Shown here piece by piece: positions 16,039 to 24,073 of a stretch of 64,000 nt of DNA. A program made the position numbers and the translations under genes. The DNA lies in the NCBI GenBank assembly GCA_038230035.1, contig JBBRNX010000010.1, forward strand, positions 1 through 64,000. Reading direction: 5' to 3'. The stretch comes from Gaiella sp038230035. Lineage in GTDB: Bacteria; Actinomycetota; Thermoleophilia; Gaiellales; Gaiellaceae. The stretch's first letter is position 1. The number at the start of each line of letters is the position of its first letter. A model generated the notes under the pieces. It saw nothing but the letters and a program-made list of their open reading frames with translations, was not told the origin of the DNA and ran no database searches.

Positions 16039-19000
16039 TTAGGCGGCGCGACGCGCCTGAACGATAGCAGCGGCAAGCCCAAGCGCCTCGTCGAGCCCGT
16101 CAGCCCTCACCGAGACTTCACGCTTGGCCGTCGAGTAGACCGCAGTGTCGCTCAGAGCCCGCAGCGCCCGCACTTCATCCGATCCGAGACCAACGGGACC
16201 AACTGTCGCCCGCCCACCCCGGAACACCAGATAATCAGCTCCGATCTGCGCCACCTGCAACTTGGACTCCTGGATCTTGAAGAGATTTGCAACGGGCTCG
16301 GGAAGCGGGCCGTAGCGGTCTTCGGTTGCGAGCCGGAGCTCGCGCAGCTCGTCGTCGGATTCGACCAGCGCGATACGGCGATGGAGGTCGATCTTGAGCG
16401 CCTCGGCGGCGACGTACGACGCCGGGATGAACGCGTCGACGCGCGCATCCACGCGGACGGGACGAACAGCGACGCGCGCCTGGCCGGACAGCTCGGCGAC
16501 GGCCTCGTTCAGCATCTCGACGTACAGCTCGAAGCCGAGAGCCGCGACGTGGCCGGACTGCTCGGCACCCAGCAGGTCTCCGGCACCGCGAATCTCGAGG
16601 TCGCGCATCGCAATCTGGAACCCGGCGCCGAGCTCGGTGTGGTCGGCGAGCGTCGAGAGGCGCGCCCGCGCCTCGGGTGTCAGCTCGCTCGCATCCGGAT
16701 AGAGGAGGTAGGCGTAGGCCGTCTTGTCGGAGCGGCCCACGCGGCCGCGGATCTGGTACAGCTGGCTGAGGCCGAGTGTGTCGGCGCGCTCGACGATGAG
16801 TGTGTTCGCCTGCGGGATGTCGAGCCCGGATTCGATGATCGTCGTCGAGACGAGCACGTCTGCGTTTCCGGCGAGGAACGCGTGCATGCGATCCTCGAGC
16901 TCACGCTCGCCCATTTGTCCGTGCGCCACCAAGAACCGCAAGCCTGGACAGAGCTGCTGGAGCTTCGCGGCAGCCTCGTCGATCGACTCGACGCGGTTGT
17001 GGAGGTAGAACGACTGCCCCTCCCGCGCGTGCTCGCGCTCGAGGGCGGTGCGGATGACCTCGTCGTCGTACTCCCCTACTGTCGTACGGATCGGCACGCG
17101 ACCCTCAGGCGGTGTCTCGATGATCGAGATGTCGCGCAGGCCCGAAAGCGACATGTGGAGCGTCCGCGGAATCGGCGTGGCCGAGAGCGCGAGCACGTCG
17201 ACCTCGAGCCGGAGCGCCCGGAGCAACTCCTTCTGCGCGACGCCGAATCGTTGCTCCTCGTCGAGGATCACGATGCCGAGATCCTTCGGGACCACGTCAC
17301 GCGAGAGCACGCGGTGCGTCCCCACGAGCACATCGACCTTTCCCTCGGAGAACTCGCGCAGGACCTGCTTCGTCTCCGCGGAAGTGCGGAACCGGGAGAT
17401 CATCTCTACCCGTACCGGGAAATCGCGATAGCGCTCGCGGAACGTGTTCCAGTGCTGCTCGGCGAGGATCGTCGTCGGGCAGAGCACGAGCGCCTGCTTC
17501 CCGTTCACGGCCGCTGCGAACGCCGCCCGCACCGCGACTTCGGTCTTGCCGAAGCCGACGTCGCCACAAACGAGCCTGTCCATCGGCCGGTCCGATTCGA
17601 GATCCTCCTTGACCGCTTCGATCGCGCGCGCCTGATCCTCGGTCTCGCGGTACGGAAACGACGCCTCCAGCCGCTCGAGCCATTCGTTCGCGAGATCGAA
17701 CGACACGCCAGGCGCACGTTGGCGCTCGGCGTAGAGCTTGATCAGCTCCCCGGCGAGCTCACGGACGGATTCGCGGGCGCGGGTCTTGAGGTTCTGCCAG
17801 GCTTTGCCGCCGAGCTTCGAGAGCGTCGGCGCTTTGGCGTCCGCACCGATGTACTTCGAGAGCTTGCCGAGTTGCTCGTGCGGAACGTAGACGCGGTCCT
17901 CGCCGCGGAACGCGAGGAACAGATAATCGCGTGTGACGCCCGCCACTTCCTTGGTCTCGAAGCCGATCAGCTTGCCGACTCCGTGATCCTCGTGGACGAC
18001 GTAGTCGCCAGTGCGCAGGTCGGCGAACGACGCGAGCGCCTTGCCGAGCCGGGCGTCTGCCCGTGGCGGGCGCTTGCGGAAGACCTGGCCGTCGGGGAGC
18101 AGCACGAGGCCAAGCTCGCGCCACACGAACCCTCGGCGTGCCGGAGAGACTGCAAAGTGGAGCTCTGGCTCCTTGCCGATGCTTGCGCCGGCTTCGAGCA
18201 CCTCCGGGCGGACCTTGCGCAGGAGGGCTGCCTGGCGCAGTGCCTCGCCGCGGTGCGGGAACGCCACCACAACACGCTGGCCGGCACGAAGGAAGCCCTG
18301 AAGCTCGGTCTCGGCCTCAGCGATACCACGTGCCGCGATCGCCGGCCGCTGCGCCTCGAAGCCAAACGGCTGCCCGCGCGGGAACGGGTCAAGGTCCATT
18401 GCGCCGCCAAGGTCGAGCGGTGCAAGCCCTTCCTCCTCCCAAACGCGCCGGACGTCGTCAGGCTGCCACACGATGTCTGGCGCCCGATCGACCGGCGGCA
18501 CGAGGTCGGTGGGCTGCACGCGGTCGTCGGACAGTTGGATCTCGACGAGATCGGCGCGACGCTCGGCCGCGGGATAGACAACGGCCGCCTCCACCGGGTG
18601 GAGCGCGCGCTGCGTGAACGGCGAGAACGCACGAACCTGCTCGATCTCGTCTCCGAAGAGCTCCACGCGCAGCGGCTCACGCCCCGTGGAGGGGAAGACG
18701 TCGACGATGCCGCCGCGTACCGCGAACTGCCCGCGCTCGGCGACGCGCTCGACGCGCGAGTAGCCGGCGAGCGCAAGCATCTCGGCCAGACCTTCGGTGC
18801 CCGGCTCATCGCCTATTGCGAGCCGGAGCGGCTCCGGGCGGAGCTCGACCGGCGGCAGCCCCTCGGCAAGCGCCTGTGCGGAGGCGCAGACGAGCCCACC
18901 ACACGCGAGCACGTCGAGCGCACGCGCACGCTCGCCGACGAGGTGTGGCGGCGGGTCGAGACCCGAGTCGTAGCGGACACCGCGGCTCGGCAGCAGGGCG

Positions 19001-19269
19001 ATCAGATCGGGGTCTGCGAACCACCCAGCGGCATCGGCTGCATCGCGCGCATCTGCGTCCTCGGGCAGGAGGACGAGTAGCGCGCGCCCTAGCTCGGCGT
19101 GCAACGTGGCAAGGACGAACGGCAAGACCGGCTCCGACACTCGCGCCCGTGCAGGCAGTGCGTCCACGAACGCCCGGAATCGCTCGTGACGGCGAAGCTC
19201 GGCGACAAAGCCGTTAAGAGCCCCTTTCAGAACGAAGCCTTGAGTCGTCGTGACGTGCTGTGCACGCAC
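16039..19269 (-). CDS. mfd: Transcription-repair coupling factor Mfd
   Basis: A 1076-residue ATP-dependent translocase that removes stalled RNA polymerase and recruits UvrA. In order: UvrB-like N-terminal domains, the RNA polymerase-interacting domain (GDYVVHEDHGVGKLIGFET), RecG-like helicase with CGDVGFGKTEVAVRAAFAA, ILDEEQRFGV, LSATPIPRTLHMS and GRVGRSDKTAYAYLLY, then the TRCF C-terminal domain. The only standard start is GTG 19269, which lies within palindromic element B, so the first 17 or so codons come from repeat sequence; CTG 19230 would be an alternative. Confidence 0.95.
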   Translation of the reverse strand: MRAQHVTTTQGFVLKGALNGFVAELRRHERFRAFVDALPARARVSEPVLPFVLATLHAELGRALLVLLPEDADARDAADAAGWFADPDLIALLPSRGVRYDSGLDPPPHLVGERARALDVLACGGLVCASAQALAEGLPPVELRPEPLRLAIGDEPGTEGLAEMLALAGYSRVERVAERGQFAVRGGIVDVFPSTGREPLRVELFGDEIEQVRAFSPFTQRALHPVEAAVVYPAAERRADLVEIQLSDDRVQPTDLVPPVDRAPDIVWQPDDVRRVWEEEGLAPLDLGGAMDLDPFPRGQPFGFEAQRPAIAARGIAEAETELQGFLRAGQRVVVAFPHRGEALRQAALLRKVRPEVLEAGASIGKEPELHFAVSPARRGFVWRELGLVLLPDGQVFRKRPPRADARLGKALASFADLRTGDYVVHEDHGVGKLIGFETKEVAGVTRDYLFLAFRGEDRVYVPHEQLGKLSKYIGADAKAPTLSKLGGKAWQNLKTRARESVRELAGELIKLYAERQRAPGVSFDLANEWLERLEASFPYRETEDQARAIEAVKEDLESDRPMDRLVCGDVGFGKTEVAVRAAFAAAVNGKQALVLCPTTILAEQHWNTFRERYRDFPVRVEMISRFRTSAETKQVLREFSEGKVDVLVGTHRVLSRDVVPKDLGIVILDEEQRFGVAQKELLRALRLEVDVLALSATPIPRTLHMSLSGLRDISIIETPPEGRVPIRTTVGEYDDEVIRTALEREHAREGQSFYLHNRVESIDEAAAKLQQLCPGLRFLVAHGQMGERELEDRMHAFLAGNADVLVSTTIIESGLDIPQANTLIVERADTLGLSQLYQIRGRVGRSDKTAYAYLLYPDASELTPEARARLSTLADHTELGAGFQIAMRDLEIRGAGDLLGAEQSGHVAALGFELYVEMLNEAVAELSGQARVAVRPVRVDARVDAFIPASYVAAEALKIDLHRRIALVESDDELRELRLATEDRYGPLPEPVANLFKIQESKLQVAQIGADYLVFRGGRATVGPVGLGSDEVRALRALSDTAVYSTAKREVSVRADGLDEALGLAAAIVQARRAA

Positions 19270-19382
19270 GCTGCTGCGTCCTCAGTCGCGCCAATACCTT
19301 CGGGTATTGACGCTCCCTGCGTCCTTGCATCGCACGCACCCATCCCGTCCCGACGACGAAGCGTCATTCTGAAATGAGCTCT
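19217..19382. repeat. Palindromic element B, overlapping the mfd start
   Basis: A 166-bp imperfect palindrome with outer arms AGAGCCCCTTTCAGAACGAA (from 19217) and its partner ending AGCTCT at 19382, about 18 of 23 positions pairing. Further stems: TCGTCG/CGACGA and GTGC-GTGC/GCACGCAC. The central hairpin CAATACC-TTCG-GGTATTG (19292-19309) has a UUCG-type tetraloop. The core ACGCTCCCTGCGTCCTTG at 19310-19327 is identical to element A over 18 bases. Confidence 0.8.
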
Positions 19383-19627
19383 AGGGGAGTCTGGTCCATG
19401 CAAACGGCGGGAATCACGCCCCGCAGGCTGATCGTAGCCTGCGGGACACGCCGTCCCTACGTCAGTCCAGCGCCAGTCTCTGAAACCTCCCCCAGGGGCA
19501 CCCCCGTGCCCTACAGACACGCTAACGGAGGAATGGCGACGTGTCTGTGCCAACACTGTGTCAACTCAGAGCACGAACGAGATCGCCTTCGATCCGGCCG
19601 AAACCAGGCTACGTCGGCTTCGCCGAG
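19383..19627. other. Hairpin-rich gene-free spacer
   Basis: No gene is supported. Perfect or near-perfect hairpins follow one another: CCGCAGGCT/AGCCTGCGG (19421-19444), GGGAC/GTCCC (19443-19457), GGGCAC-type arms around 19493-19511, and ACAGACACG/CGTGTCTGT (19513-19548). With element B on one side and a long hairpin on the other, nearly all of the pth-mfd spacer is inverted-repeat DNA. Confidence 0.6.
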
Positions 19628-19731
19628 CTAGAGGCTCGAGGTGAACTGGCTCGGCCTGCGTTGAGCGCCTGCACACTGCGCTTGGTGGATACGTCCCCCA
19701 CAGGGCGGCCCACTTCACCTCAAGCCTCTAG
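19628..19731. repeat. Long hairpin E overlapping the pth stop
   Basis: Arms CTAGAGGCTCGAGGTGAA (19628-19645) and TTCACCTCAAGCCTCTAG (19714-19731) pair at 17 of 18 positions, and a weaker stem continues inward. The right arm contains the pth stop codon. The interior CGGCCTGCGT and GCACACTGC resemble part of element D, so this could be a degenerate relative of elements A-D. Confidence 0.6.
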
Positions 19732-20321
19732 TTGAACGTCGCCATCGCGTGGTCAAGACCCTCAGTTGCGAGCACCTCGACTGCATCCACCGCACGCGCG
19801 ACAATCGAGGCCCTGTCGTCCTCGGGTGCAAACGGGGAGAGCACGTAGTCGGCGACGGGCCGCGGATCGCCCCGCCCCGGGCGCCCCACGCCGACCCGCA
19901 AGCGGAGGAACTCCTGCGAACCGAGCGCGCGCACGATCGATCGCAAGCCGTTATGCCCGGCAAGCCCGCCGCCGGCGCGGGCCTGTAGCCGGCCGGTCTC
20001 GAGATCGACCTCGTCGTGCGCGACGAGAATCCGCTCGACAGGGACCTTGAAGAAGGCGGCCGCAGCTACGACCGATCTGCCGGACTCGTTCATGAAGGTC
20101 TCCGGCTTCAGCAGAGCAAGACGCCGCTCACCAACGCGAACTTCGGCAAGCCTCCCGGAGAACTTCCCCTTGAACGACGCGCCGTGCCGATGACCCAGCT
20201 CGTCGATGACCATCCAGCCGACGTTGTGGCGATCACGCTCGTACTCCCGCCCGGGGTTGCCGAGCCCGACGACGAGTAGATCGAGCGTCGAGGCGACGTT
20301 GCCTCGACGGAAGAGCGCCAA
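19728..20321 (-). CDS. pth: Peptidyl-tRNA hydrolase
   Basis: A 197-residue enzyme that releases peptides from peptidyl-tRNA. Conserved motifs: VVGLGNPGREYERDRHNVGW with the catalytic His, PETFMNESG, LVAHDEVDL and GGLAGHNGLRSI. Length is normal. It follows rplY by two bases, the common rplY-pth pair. The stop codon lies in the arm of a long hairpin. Confidence 0.96.
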   Translation of the reverse strand: MALFRRGNVASTLDLLVVGLGNPGREYERDRHNVGWMVIDELGHRHGASFKGKFSGRLAEVRVGERRLALLKPETFMNESGRSVVAAAAFFKVPVERILVAHDEVDLETGRLQARAGGGLAGHNGLRSIVRALGSQEFLRLRVGVGRPGRGDPRPVADYVLSPFAPEDDRASIVARAVDAVEVLATEGLDHAMATFN

Positions 20322-20323
20322 GG

Positions 20324-21013
20324 CTATTCCTCGGAGTCGGTGTCGTCCGAGTCGCCGGACTCGCCTGCGGCGGCTGCGCCGCCGTCCTCACCCTCGACAC
20401 CCTCTGCACCTTCGGCTTCCTCAGCTTCCTCCTCCTCGAGGCCGCGTGGCGCCGAGCAGGACGCGATGACAGTCTCGTGCGGATCGTCGAGGAACGTGAC
20501 CCCCTCGATCGCCACGACGCTCTCGAGGCGAACGGTGCCGCCGATCTCGAGCTCGCCGAGATCGACCTCGATGTGCTCCGGAATCGCGCCCGGCAGAGCC
20601 TCGATGGTGATCTCACGCTTGACCTGCTGCAGGACGCCGCCCTCCTTGACGCCCGGGGACTCGCCGACGAGATGCACAGCGACCGAAGCCTGAATCGGCT
20701 GGTCGAGCCGTACCTCGTGGAAGTCGACGTGCGTGATGAAGCCCTTGACGGCGTGCCGCTGGTAGTCCTTGAGCACGGCGTGGTGCGGCGTCGTCTGCCC
20801 GTCGAAAACGACATCGACGATCGCGTGGAGGCCTGAGGTCCCCGTCAACGCGGTGCGCAGCTCGCGCTCACCGACAACGAGTGCCCGGGCATGACCCTTG
20901 CCGTAGAGGACGCCTGGAATGAGCCCTTCCTTGCGCAGCCGTCGAACGCGCCGCGACCCTAGCGAGTCGGCGTCGCGCTCCTTCACTTCCAGGCGAGTTC
21001 TGTCCCCAGACAC
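20324..21013 (-). CDS. rplY: 50S ribosomal protein bL25, CTC form
   Basis: A 229-residue general stress/CTC form of L25 that binds 5S rRNA. N-terminal L25 domain about 1-95 (LIPGVLYGKGHARALVVGER, HVDFHEVRLDQPI), C-terminal TL5/CTC beta domain about 96-185, then an acidic tail rich in Glu and Ala of about 45 residues. GTG 21013 starts the family N-terminus (SGDRTRLEVKERD); the longer frame above it has no similarity. Confidence 0.94.
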   Translation of the reverse strand: MSGDRTRLEVKERDADSLGSRRVRRLRKEGLIPGVLYGKGHARALVVGERELRTALTGTSGLHAIVDVVFDGQTTPHHAVLKDYQRHAVKGFITHVDFHEVRLDQPIQASVAVHLVGESPGVKEGGVLQQVKREITIEALPGAIPEHIEVDLGELEIGGTVRLESVVAIEGVTFLDDPHETVIASCSAPRGLEEEEAEEAEGAEGVEGEDGGAAAAGESGDSDDTDSEE

Positions 21014-21057
21014 GGCGGCGGATTGTAGCGGAGACCACCTGGCGAACCGCCAGAGAC

Positions 21058-21504
21058 CTACTTTGCCGTTGTCGTCTTCGCCCCGGGCGCGACGGGCGGG
21101 GCCGGGCACTTCACGCCCTTGCCGCTCTTGATCACGACACAACTGTCGGAGATCTCCTTGTCGCCCTGCCGCGCACGAAGAAGGCTGAGCACGTCGCTCG
21201 CGACACGTGCGTAGTACGTCTGCCCGTCGGTGCTGACGTTGAGATCGACGGCGATACCGAGGGCGAGATTGTCGGCGAGCTTCGGCGTGAGGACGTCCGC
21301 AACACGGTCGCTGTACCGGCCATGCGCAGACTTGTACGCCTGCTCACCCGTGTCGATCAGGTTGAGTGCTGCGGTCGTGCCGGTTGCACGCGCACTCGCC
21401 GAGGTCGTGCCCGACTTCTTGCCGTGGAGGATCTGCGGCAGGATCAACACAGCGAACAGCGCAAGCGCGATGAGCGGTAGAAAGCGGCGAATCTCGGGCG
21501 GCAC
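21058..21504 (-). CDS. Membrane-anchored extracytoplasmic protein, unknown
   Basis: About 148 residues: a short basic N-terminus, a transmembrane anchor (FLPLIALALFAVLILPQIL), a Thr/Ala linker and a small outside domain (TGEQAYKSAHGRYSDRVADV) with two cysteines near the C-terminus (SDSCVVIKSGKGVKC) that could form a disulfide. The pattern of anchor plus AYKSAHGRYS is pilin-like, but no prepilin cleavage site is convincing. GTG 21504 fits the leaderless promoter; ATG 21516 is the alternative. Confidence 0.65.
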   Translation of the reverse strand: MPPEIRRFLPLIALALFAVLILPQILHGKKSGTTSASARATGTTAALNLIDTGEQAYKSAHGRYSDRVADVLTPKLADNLALGIAVDLNVSTDGQTYYARVASDVLSLLRARQGDKEISDSCVVIKSGKGVKCPAPPVAPGAKTTTAK

Positions 21505-21511
21505 AGGCGAG

Positions 21512-21517
21512 ACCATA
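21512..21517 (-). promoter_or_regulatory. -10 hexamer before the 21504 gene
   Basis: TATGGT on the minus strand ends seven bases before GTG 21504. It overlaps the alternative ATG at 21516, which would be transcribed too late to be used. Confidence 0.4.
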
Positions 21518-21660
21518 GACGTCCGCGCGGCACCGTGTCGATTCGCCTCGGTCTCGAGGCTCGAACGGTGGACCGCAGGACGCGCTCTCCGATGGCGTCT
21601 CTCGCACTGGCGACGGAACGGTGTGGGCGGAGAACATCCCCGCCCACACCCTGTCGCTCG

Positions 21661-22008
21661 CTAGTTGGTCGTCGGTACCTTGCCCGCGTCTTCCTGAGCT
21701 TCCCGTGCGGCGCTCTCACCCTTCTCGTGGGTGGCGTCCTCGTTCGGTTTGAACGCACCGTCTCGGCGGCCGCCGAAGTGCCCGTTCGCCTCTTCGGCCT
21801 CGCGGGCGGCGCTCTCGCCTGCCTCGTGCGTGGCGTCTTCGTTCGACCCCGTCCTGGCAGTCGATGTCGTCGTCGTCGTCTTCTGGGATGCCGGCGCCTG
21901 CTTCGTGCTCGTGCCGTTGGCTCCGAGCGCGACAGCAGCCAACGAGCCCCCGCCGACCAACACTCCGGCGGTGAGCAGAGCAGCCGTGCGTCTGGAAACC
22001 GATCTCAT
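21661..22008 (-). CDS. Secreted protein with duplicated NEDATHE motif
   Basis: A 115-residue exported protein. Signal peptide about 1-30 (RRTAALLTAGVLVGGGSLAA), a Lys/Gln/Thr linker, then two copies of a charged motif, NEDATHEAGESAAREAEE and NEDATHEKGESAAREAQE, separated by NGHFGGRRDGAFK. ATG 22008 is supported by GAGGAGG upstream. The motif is rich in Glu and His and might bind metal or stay unfolded. I do not recognise a characterised family. Confidence 0.75.
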   Translation of the reverse strand: MRSVSRRTAALLTAGVLVGGGSLAAVALGANGTSTKQAPASQKTTTTTSTARTGSNEDATHEAGESAAREAEEANGHFGGRRDGAFKPNEDATHEKGESAAREAQEDAGKVPTTN

Positions 22009-22214
22009 ACCTGTCCTCCTCGATCGCAAGCTGGACGGACTGCCAGCCGTGCTTGGAGCGTCGCAGGCGAAGATCAGAAAATGCTGAGAGACCGCCGAGA
22101 GTCCTCTGCGACCTGCGCCGCCCAGGCGACACCGGTGCGGGCCGAGTCGCCAGACCGTCCAACGAACTGGTTCGCCAAGAAGAGTGGATCTGGGGCCTAC
22201 GGCCCTTCCTCCAG

Positions 22215-22274
22215 GATCTCGGGCTCCGTGATCTCGGCCTCCGGGATCTCGGGCTCCGTGATCTCGGGTTCCGC
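22215..22274. repeat. Four 15-base tandem repeats
   Basis: GATCTCGGGCTCCGT and close variants are repeated four times without a gap. On the minus strand the frame gives five-residue units such as EPEIT and EAEIT and is open from 22382 to 22197, so it may be the end of a small acidic protein; the start (ATG 22331 or earlier) has only a weak ribosome site. The rest of 22009-22350 shows no gene. Confidence 0.6.
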
Positions 22275-22350
22275 GAGATCGCGTGAGATCGGTTCGGGCG
22301 GATAGGAAGCGCAACCCGCCCGAGCGTTCATGCTCGTCGATCCGGGTCGT

Positions 22351-22860
22351 TCAACAGTCGCCGAAGAAGTGGAAGTGCCCACGATCGAACTCGACGCGCG
22401 TCACGTCGCCTTTCGTGACGGTGAAGTGCTCGACGGCGTGGAATGTCGCCCGGTAGAGGAAGACTCCGTCGGCGCCGTACGTGTTGCCCGAGTCCTCGTG
22501 CGCAACGGTGTTGACCGTCGTCCCGTTGCCGACGGCGTTGAAGGAAAACCGATCGATGGACTCGATGACGGTGTACGTCCCGTCTGTCCAGTCGATCCGG
22601 CCCGGGCCGCCGTCCCTTCCGACGACGTGAAAGCCCTGGGACGTCTCGACGCCCTGATAGCTGAGCACGTCCGTTCCCACAAGCGTCCCTGTGATGCCCG
22701 GACGGCAGTCGTCGGTGAGGCCGCTTTCGGAAACAGGCGTCGTAATCGTGCCCCGCGTAACGGCCGCTCCCGCCGAAGCCGCCGTCGCTGGGCTGGGCTC
22801 GCCGACGAACTGCGCTGCGAGCACGAGCGTGACTGCCGGAATCGCGCATACGAGCTTCAT
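22351..22860 (-). CDS. Secreted beta-rich protein of unknown function
   Basis: A 169-residue protein. Signal peptide about 1-28 (MKLVCAIPAVTLVLAAQFVG, ending near ATAASA), then a mature part rich in short strands (GRIDWTDGTYTVIESIDRFS, HAVEHFTVTKGDVTRVEFDR) and one C-terminal Cys. ATG 22860 is preceded by GAGGAGG. The fold may be a small beta barrel, similar to uncharacterised actinobacterial exported proteins. No catalytic motif is recognised. Confidence 0.7.
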   Translation of the reverse strand: MKLVCAIPAVTLVLAAQFVGEPSPATAASAGAAVTRGTITTPVSESGLTDDCRPGITGTLVGTDVLSYQGVETSQGFHVVGRDGGPGRIDWTDGTYTVIESIDRFSFNAVGNGTTVNTVAHEDSGNTYGADGVFLYRATFHAVEHFTVTKGDVTRVEFDRGHFHFFGDC

Positions 22861-23017
22861 CTGACCGTGCTCCTCCTCGGCGAGCCACCCGCACACCAGC
22901 CCGCGCGTCATCGAATGGATACCACCCGAGTCTCCCGTTGCCCGCGGGCCGCCGGAAGTGACCAGAGGGGTGGAGTAGTCCACCCCTCGAGGCGAAAGAA
23001 CGGCAGCTCGAAGCGTG

Positions 23018-24073
23018 CTAGAAGAGCTGGTTCTCGCCGCCGAAGATCGCCGAGACGGATTCGTCGGCGAAGACGTTCATGATCGTCTCCGCGAGCAGCC
23101 CGGAGACTGTGAGCACAGCCATGTTGGCCGGCTTGCGGAGCGGGTCGATGGGCACCGTGTCGGTCACGACGACTCCTTCGAGATCGGCTTCGGCGAACCG
23201 CTCGAGCGCGTCGCCGGAAAAGATGCCGTGCGTCGCGAACACCCACACGCCGCGCGCGCCCTGCTGGCGAAGCGCCTCCACATTCGCGAGCAGCGTGCCG
23301 CCGGTCATGATCACGTCGTCGCCGACGATCGCGATCTTGTCGCGTACACGGCCGGTGATCTCGCTCACCTCGACCTTGTCGCGCGCGGGGCGGGTCTTGT
23401 GGATGATCGCGAACTCGGCATCGATCATCTCCGCGAAGCGGACTGCCATCTTCGCGCGACCCGCGTCGGGCGACACAGACACGACATCGGAGCCGGTAAG
23501 GCCGAGATCGCGGAAATGCTGCGCGAAGAGAGGCACGGCGGTCATGTGATCGACCGGGATCGTGAAGAAGCCTTGGATCTGCCCAGCGTGGAGATCCATT
23601 GTCAACACGCGATCGGCGCCGGCGAGCTGGAGCATGTCGGCGACATAGCGCGCCGAGATCGGCTCGCGCGGCTTCGCCTTCCGGTCCTGACGCGCATAGG
23701 GGAAGAGCGGCACGACGGCCGTAATCCGCTTGGCGGACGCCAGCTTCGCGGCCTGGATCATGAACACGAGCTCCATCAGGTTCCGGTCGACCGGGTGGCA
23801 ACCCGTCTGGACGACGAACAGGTCGGCGCCGCGGATCGACTCGCAGTAGCGGACGTAGGTCTCGTCGTTCGCGAACGTCTCGAGCTCGATCTCGCCGAGC
23901 TCGACGTTCAACTGCTGCGCGATCTTCTCCGCAAGCACCGGGTGCGAGCGGCCTGAGAACACCATGAGCCGCTTCTGCGGCGTCAACGGGATCGCGTGCC
24001 CGGCGGTCATCTCGACACTCGGGATTGGAGAGTCGAACCCCGGTAGCGTCTGCTCAATCGTCCCGCTTTCCAC
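23018..24073 (-). CDS. prs: Ribose-phosphate pyrophosphokinase
   Basis: A 351-residue enzyme making PRPP from ribose-5-phosphate and ATP. Conserved parts: LMVFSGRSHPVLAEKIAQQL, FANDETYVR, VPLFPYARQDRK, the flexible-loop/catalytic region, DLHAGQIQGFF and SVSPDAGRAKMA. The PRPP loop reads VGDDVIMTGGTL, where most relatives have an Asp instead of Met. GTG 24073 has AAGGAGG six bases upstream and overlaps glmU by 20 bases, so the two are co-translated, as in other Actinobacteria. Confidence 0.92.
   Translation of the reverse strand: MESGTIEQTLPGFDSPIPSVEMTAGHAIPLTPQKRLMVFSGRSHPVLAEKIAQQLNVELGEIELETFANDETYVRYCESIRGADLFVVQTGCHPVDRNLMELVFMIQAAKLASAKRITAVVPLFPYARQDRKAKPREPISARYVADMLQLAGADRVLTMDLHAGQIQGFFTIPVDHMTAVPLFAQHFRDLGLTGSDVVSVSPDAGRAKMAVRFAEMIDAEFAIIHKTRPARDKVEVSEITGRVRDKIAIVGDDVIMTGGTLLANVEALRQQGARGVWVFATHGIFSGDALERFAEADLEGVVVTDTVPIDPLRKPANMAVLTVSGLLAETIMNVFADESVSAIFGGENQLF

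Noticed and set aside
16381..19080. An 899-codon open frame antisense to mfd
   Set aside because: It is the complement of a highly conserved gene; the translation has no domain and reflects the lack of stops in GC-rich DNA.
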